From Floccularia luteovirens (lineage: Eukaryota; Basidiomycota; Agaricomycetes; Agaricales; Squamanitaceae), in contig VSJF01000014.1 of assembly GCA_009739215.1 (NCBI GenBank), positions 1 through 64,000 of the forward strand: a stretch of 64,000 nt of DNA, written 5' to 3'. Both the position numbers and the translations under genes were made by a program. Below, one piece after another: positions 59,041-64,000 of the stretch. A model generated the notes under the pieces. That model was not told the origin of the DNA and did no database searches. It worked only from the letters and a program-made list of their open reading frames with translations. The first letter of the stretch is position 1; every line of letters begins with the position of its first letter.

Positions 59041-61200
59041 TAGCAGGGAAGAGTGTAGAGGCGGGATTGCTTGATGAAGGCTCGGAAATCGTAGTAGTGA
59101 GGTGAGACTTGTGGGAGGAACTGGGATTCAAGGTGAACAAAGAGAAGTTGATGACGATGCAGACAGCAAACAGAGGGAAAGAGGAAATGGGAGGATGCGC
59201 AGAGTTCTTGGAGCTTGAGGTAGGAGAGATGAAGACATGGGCACATGCGTTCGTGGTGCCACAAGCACCATTTCATGTCTTACTCAGACGACCATGGCAG
59301 AAGAGCATATGATTAGCAAAGAAAGAATACAAGGATGGGCGTGTGGAGGTAACGGTGCATGACCCAATTGACAGAACAAAGTTTTGTATTATTTACATGA
59401 GAGCACTGAGTAGGAGGAGAATGAAAGGGAGTTTATGGATACCAGACAGTAGGGGATGTGGCACACGCATGGAGGAAGGAAGAGATAGAAGGACAAACAG
59501 ACATGAACGCAGTGAAACCACTTACTCAAGAGCTGTTCCATGCTGACCAGTTAGGTCGCAAACCCACAGCATTAGCCAATTTTCTACTAGCTTCCTCCTT
59601 CAAATTCAATACTGAAAAACAAACACTTATCTACAAGAAAGTCGCAAACAAGATCTGCCCTGTAGCAACAACTATGCCAGAATATGCAAAAATGCACTGT
59701 TGATTCCCAGAGGATCCCCTACTCATATTACCACCACTTTCACCCAATCCTCCAGAGTTCATGCCAGGCACCCGTTTGACACAGGAAAGAATGGACCATT
59801 TAGGTTTGATGAAGAGTGAGTTTCTGTGGGAAGAAGAGAGGAAAATTGCCGCACAAGTATTGATGAACAACAAAATGGGACTTGCATGGGATGAGTCTGA
59901 GAAAGGGAGGTTTAGAGATGACTATTTCACACTGGCAGTACTTCCAGTAATCAAACATGTACCTTGGAGCAAGAGATCGCTACCAATACCGCCAGGAATC
60001 TATGAGAAAGTTATCAACCTAATCAAACAGAAGATTGCAGCAGGTGTTTATGAGCCTATCCATAAGCTCATATCGACATCAGTGGTTTTGTGTAGCAAAG
60101 AAGGATGGGAACTGTATGTATTGTTCACAACTTAGGCCCTCTGAACACTGTAACTATTAAAGATGCTGCTTAACCATCACTTGTCGACTAATACGCTGAA
60201 CAATGCTCCAGACGCTCAATTTATACAGGACTGGACCTCTTCGTTGGTTATGACCACCGTAGCATAGCTGAATCTTCTAGAGACTTCATAACATTCAACA
60301 CTCCCATTGGTACCCATCATCTTACAGTACTCCCCCAGGGGTGGACTGGTTCACTTGCTATTTTTCACAACAATGTCGCATTTATTTTACAGGACGAGAC
60401 GGAAATTGCACCAAATTTCTCCAATGACATCACTATTTTAGGTACATTAACAAGATACAAGTTAGAAGAAGGAGGATACGAGGTTTTGAAGGAAAATCCA
60501 GGAGTAAGGAGGTTTGTCCTGGGAGCACCTACTGGATGTGAATAGGGTGTTACACAGGTTGAGACACGCAGGGGCAACTATATCAGGTGAAAAAGCTATT
60601 TTTCTGCTTACCTGAAATCACCATTGTAGGACAGCTCTCCACCTACGAAGGCCGTCGCCCGGATGCTTCGACTGTGGCAAAGATTTCGAGTTGGCCACCA
60701 TGCGAGTCACCCACAGAAGTACAGAGGGTTCCTAGGGACAGCTAGCACTGTTCGAAACTGGATCAAAGACTTTGCCAAATTAGCAAAACCACTTAACAAA
60801 TTAATGAAGAAAGATGTACCCTTTGAATGGACAGACATCCACCAAGATGCTATGAAAGAGATCAAAGCAGTCATCATTGCATGTCCAGCCATCCACCCTA
60901 TCAATTACAAATCATGTAACGAATGTCATACTCTCTGTCGACTCTTCCTCCATCACCTGTGGTTATATTCTAGCACAACTTGATGATGAAAAATGACGTC
61001 AACCAGCTCGATTCAGGTTCTATTTCATGGAATGACCAAGAGTCTCACTACTCACAGGCAAAAATCGAATTATACAGGACTTTTTTCGAGCATTACACAT
61101 AGTGAAGTTATGGGTAATCGGGGTGGTAAGCCTAGTGGTCAAAATGGATGCTAAATATGTGAAAGGAATGCTGAACAATCCAGACTCACACCCAAATGCT
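59041..61200 (+). pseudogene. Retrotransposon protease, reverse transcriptase and RNase H remnant
   Basis: Near 59,050-59,110 VEAGLLDEGSEIVV resembles a retroviral-type aspartic protease site with the expected Asp-Ser/Thr-Gly altered. From about 59,940 the reverse transcriptase runs: KRSLPIPPGIYEKVINLIKQ, LDLFVGYDHRSIA, LTVLPQGWTG. The place of the catalytic (F/Y)xDD box reads FSND (about 60,425), so the site is lost. The connection region KYRGFLGTASTVRNWIKDFA lies near 60,718, followed by an RNase H-like segment. Several stops and shifts make it non-functional. Confidence 0.8.
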
Positions 61201-62000
61201 GCAATGAACTAGTGGATCGCAGCCTATCCTAATCTTCGACTTCAAGCTTGTGCACATTCCAGGGAAGAACTTTGGGGGACCAGATGGATTGTCAAGACAA
61301 CGAAAGACAGAGGACGAAGGAGATATTGAAGAAGATGCAGAAGATTGGGTAGAGGAGATTTTGATGTGTGGTTTGTGGGTAGTGGCAGATTTAGAGAACC
61401 AGGGGCGGTTGTTCAAAAGGGGAGAGGAGGGGGTAGTGCTCACAGCAAATGGAGAAAACAAGCAGGGAGGAGATGAAGTGGTATTACCTAGAAGTGAGGA
61501 AGTGAAGAAAAGAGATAAGAAGTTGACGAAAATCAAGACATACCTCAAAAGCCTCAGATTGCCAGACATAACTGAAAAGACAGTGCGAACATTTATCAAA
61601 TGCGCATCGAGGTTCTTCATTCGAGGAGAAAAGCTTTGGTGTCGAGAAATGAATGGAAGACATCAGATCGTTTTACAATATGAAGAACATTTACCAGTAC
61701 TCACCGAAATGCATGACCGTTTAGGACATAAAGGATTTTACCCCACCCACTATCATATTACTGATCACTTCTGGTGGCCTGCAATTGACAATGATATCCA
61801 CTGGTACCTGAAGACATGTCACCAGTGTCAGCTAATGTCAGTCCAGAAAATCGTTATTCCACCTACCATCAGCGTTCCGGCTCCATTATTTTCCAAAGTT
61901 CATATCGACTCCATGCACTTACCGCCATCTGGAGGATATTGTAAAACGGCTCAGGAGTGGTGCTTACCGTTTAGCGGAACTCAACAGAGCAGTCTCTAAA
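61201..62000 (+). pseudogene. Retrotransposon integrase remnant
   Basis: A long open stretch carries IPGKNFGGPDGLSR at its start, an acidic spacer and the integrase H-H-C-C zinc-binding domain (HDRLGHKGFYPTHYHI followed by CHQCQ, about 61,710-61,830). Reading continues KVHIDSMHLPPSGGY, then stops. The catalytic DDE core and C-terminus are missing before the polypurine tract, so the element lost most of its integrase. Confidence 0.8.
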
Positions 62001-62169
62001 CTCAAGTATGCAGCATTTCGCCTCATTCCTTATCACATGCGATCCCACCTATCCATCGAAATTACCGAAAATCATCGAACCCAAAGATTTTGCTGCTGTT
62101 GAAGAGGATGAAGAAGTTTGAGGAAGGAGGATCAACACGGAGCATTGATTTCTCAAAGTGGGGAGGAGG

Positions 62170-62622
62170 TGTGGGGTGAGTGCGTGTGCTAGTCCTGGAT
62201 AACACATTCCGTTCTGTTTCCGTCACCATTTCACATTATCACTTCATGCCCTTTATCATTCACATTTCCTCTCTCATTTCACATTATTCATACTTCCTTA
62301 CTATAATTACCTCATTTCATTTCTCCTTTCATTTCATACTTCACACTTTCCTTTTCCATACTATTTCACACCTTCACCTTATCACATTAAATCACTATTT
62401 AGTATAGTCTAGATGACACAATGCATATCGCATATGTTTTCCTCCTTCCATTTTAGTATACCTTACACATTTTCTAGTACTTAAAGACAGCTGTAAAGTA
62501 CAAGTCGACATCTCACCAATTAGTGATTTCAATATATTCTACTACATTCCTTATACTTTCTTTAAGAAAACCTTCTCTGTCACCAAAGTCCCTATGAACT
62601 CATAGGGGTAATCCTCCCCACA
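62170..62622 (+). repeat. 3' LTR
   Basis: 453 bp, TGTGGGGTGAG...CCCCACA, directly after the polypurine tract. It matches the 5' LTR without the nested insertion. C/T-rich in the first third, as expected for the promoter/leader side of fungal LTRs. Confidence 0.88.
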
Positions 62623-62984
62623 AATATAAGACAGTTTGGCATAAACTCTATCCACTCTTTTAAAAAGTCTACTATTTATTTCAACATCCTAGTTTCATTC
62701 TTGACCTCACTAATTACAGGATATGCAGTCACTCTTGACACCAATTGTCAAATGGACAACCGAGGAGTGTATTCAAATGCTTATCGATTGTAGTTTCAGA
62801 AATATGATGATCTTCTGTTTTGTATATGTGTTGATACTGGCTTCGAAAAGCTGTTTGGTTAGTGCAGAACTCTTGGTGTCTGTGTAACTTAGATTGTCTT
62901 TTATTACAGCTTGAAAGAAGTCAAATATAGGGTGAAATGAGCCGACTGGGAGACTGTAATTGTGATATAGACAACCATTGAGAA
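62623..62984. other. Sequence between the LTR element and the duplicated flank
   Basis: 362 bp that is neither LTR nor part of the parental ETF-QO flank. With 55,319-55,435 on the other side it forms an outer insertion that was itself the target of the LTR element. The bases AATATAAGACA at its start also occur near 55,160. No gene seen. Confidence 0.4.
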
Positions 62985-63080
62985 CCGGCTATGATTTTTG
63001 TTTGTTCTGAAATATAGGCAGCATTGTGGCTGAGGAGCAAGGCTATCTGCACCTTTTTTGACATTCTGCATCCGATCTAT
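62985..63080 (-). pseudogene. Fragment related to exon 2 of the Crinkler-like small gene
   Basis: Matches 51,684-51,775. On the minus strand both read a MQNV/RNV-KK/EKD-ADSLLLS-type segment followed by an Asn-Ala-Ala motif. It is the distal end of the segmental duplication that begins at 54,072 and has no exon 1, so it is not a gene. Confidence 0.65.
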
Positions 63081-63395
63081 GATCAACCACTATGCTAACC
63101 AAAGAGGACATTGATCAAGTTGGCATACAATATAGTGTACCTTGTTCAAACTTGTGTGTGGTACATTCACTCAAAACATGTAGTATTGTCATCTTCATAC
63201 CTTGTTTAGTACAGTCCAGATCCAATGATTTGTCAGATACAACTTGTGCCTAGTGGGCTTCAATGCATGGAATGGCTTTCAAAAAAGCATCTAGACTCAC
63301 TGCAATGACTCTTCTATAATTTTCATCTGTCTAGTGGACTGTGAAATCATACAATAGCATTAAACATCAGCAAATCCTGGTTTTAGTCCAACTTG
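63081..63395. other. Non-coding region before the minisatellite
   Basis: 315 bp of AT-rich sequence with no coding motif, RNA or repeat recognised. It does not match the parental flank beyond 51,775. Confidence 0.4.
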
Positions 63396-63790
63396 AGCCA
63401 TAGTAAGCCATAGCATCTATAGTGATCCATAGTGATCCATAGTAATTCATAGATTTTAGGTCATTTTCCATAGCAACCCATAGTAACCCATAGTAGTCTA
63501 TAGATGTTGGTTATTTTCTATAGTGTCTCATAGATTTTGGCTATTGTCCATAGTGACCCATAGTAGCCCATAGATATCAATTATTTCCATAGTAACCCAT
63601 AGTAACCCATAGTAACCCATAGTATTCTATAGTATTCCATAGTAACTCATAGTATCCATAGTATTCCATAGTGATCCATAGTGTTCCATAGTAACTCATA
63701 GTATTCCATAGTAACTCATAGTAGTCTATAGATATTAATTATTTCCATAGTATTCTATAGATGCTATATAAATTTGTATAATAATATATA
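63396..63790. repeat. Minisatellite, 10-bp unit CCATAGTAAC and variants
   Basis: Dozens of imperfect copies of a 9-11 bp unit based on CCATAGT(A/G)A(C/T), for example the three successive CCATAGTAAC copies near 63,590-63,625, with variants CCATAGTGAT, TCATAGTAAC and CCATAGTATT. The array is interrupted by ATAGATTTTAGG- and ATAGATATTAATTATTT-like spacers that recur themselves, suggesting a higher-order unit of about 50-60 bp. The last 30 bp decay into AT-rich sequence. Confidence 0.9.
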
Positions 63791-63884
63791 GTAATCTGTA
63801 GTATTTTGACTTAGAGTACTATTCCGCTTTTTGGATTAGATAAGCAAAACATCGGACTTGGACTTTAGAAAGATTTTTGGACTT

Positions 63885-63990
63885 AGAAAAAAAAATTTTT
63901 TTTGAAGTTCAAATTTCGACTTCAGCAAAGTCACGTGACCTGTGGCTGACGTGGCATACTTTGAACTTCAACTTTTTTTTTTGCTTCGAA
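63885..63990. repeat. Inverted repeat / hairpin with A- and T-runs
   Basis: GAAGTTCAAA (about 63,904) and TTTGAACTTC (about 63,959) form complementary arms around a centre containing GTCACGTGACC. The arms are flanked by an A9T8 run and a T10 run. A further partial arm (TTCGAAG) lies at the right edge. It could be the terminus of a short inverted-repeat element continuing past the window. Confidence 0.6.
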
Positions 63991-64000
63991 GTTTTCAACC

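Larger units (their letters stand above)
55436..62622 (+). mobile_element. Ty3-like LTR retrotransposon, degenerate
   Basis: Full-length but dead element. Direct repeats at 55436-56211 and 62170-62622 start TGT and end ACA. A polypurine tract (AAAGTGGGGAGGAGG, 62155-62169) abuts the 3' LTR. The 4 bases AATA flank both ends, consistent with a short target duplication. Order inside is gag (zinc knuckle at about 57,930), an aspartic-protease-like region near 59,050, reverse transcriptase/RNase H (about 59,760-61,190) and integrase zinc-binding region (about 61,690-61,850). This is the Ty3/mdg4 order. Many stops and frame breaks interrupt it. Confidence 0.88.

Noticed and set aside
1..64000. CRISPR arrays, attachment sites or operons
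   Set aside because: The window is eukaryotic with spliced genes; the only short repeat array is an AT-rich minisatellite without uniform spacers.

Overview
The window is a gene-dense piece of a filamentous basidiomycete nuclear genome, most likely an Agaricomycete (mushroom-forming fungus). The evidence is short (about 45-80 nt) introns in nearly every gene, compact intergenic spaces, and families typical of that group: a DUF6533 membrane protein, F-box/LRR-like proteins, secreted amidases, a GPH-type sugar transporter, a sedolisin, and a decayed Ty3-like LTR retrotransposon. All gene models were assembled by hand from conserved protein segments, GT-AG (once GC-AG) splice signals and phase agreement. 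No tRNA, rRNA or CRISPR was seen.

Layout. 1-11,132 is a tight housekeeping block: exportin CSE1 (5' end outside the window), APC/C activator CDC20, ribosome-associated J-protein ZUO1, an LYR-motif protein on the minus strand, and an alternative NADH dehydrogenase. 11,457-17,066 holds an F-box gene fragment and two tandem amidases on the minus strand. The upstream copy is broken by several single-base insertions and the downstream copy by one. 17,555-35,462 carries a long Ser/Pro-rich protein, a secreted histidine-phosphatase-like protein lacking its catalytic histidines, URC4 (DUF1688), a sucrose-type (GPH) transporter, a PQ-loop membrane protein, the clathrin adaptor AP-1 mu subunit and a second Ser-rich protein. 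36,628-51,287 carries mitochondrial ferredoxin YAH1, a sedolisin protease, a delta-12-type fatty acid desaturase with very small exons, a hotdog thioesterase, a DUF6533 protein and mitochondrial ETF-ubiquinone oxidoreductase (ETF-QO).

51,637 to the end is accessory and repeat-rich: a possible Crinkler-like small gene, an intact F-box gene, then a degraded second copy of the ETF-QO 3' end and its flank. That copy is split by a 723-bp insertion and by a block of about 7.7 kb that contains a dead LTR retrotransposon (55,436-62,622). The element's 5' LTR holds a further 314-bp solo LTR flanked by a 5-bp target duplication. The window ends in a minisatellite with a 10-bp unit and an inverted repeat.

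Function. Mitochondrial redox genes are over-represented (NADH dehydrogenase, YAH1, ETF-QO, LYR protein), but there is no sign of an operon or a biosynthetic cluster. The genes act independently in nuclear transport, cell cycle, protein folding, vesicle traffic, lipid metabolism and secreted hydrolysis. The most unusual features are the probable secreted pseudo-phosphatase, the run of +1 frameshifts in the amidase pair and in two neighbouring gene models, the 8-, 14- and 17-nt microexons, and the nested, dateable insertions in the duplicated ETF-QO segment.
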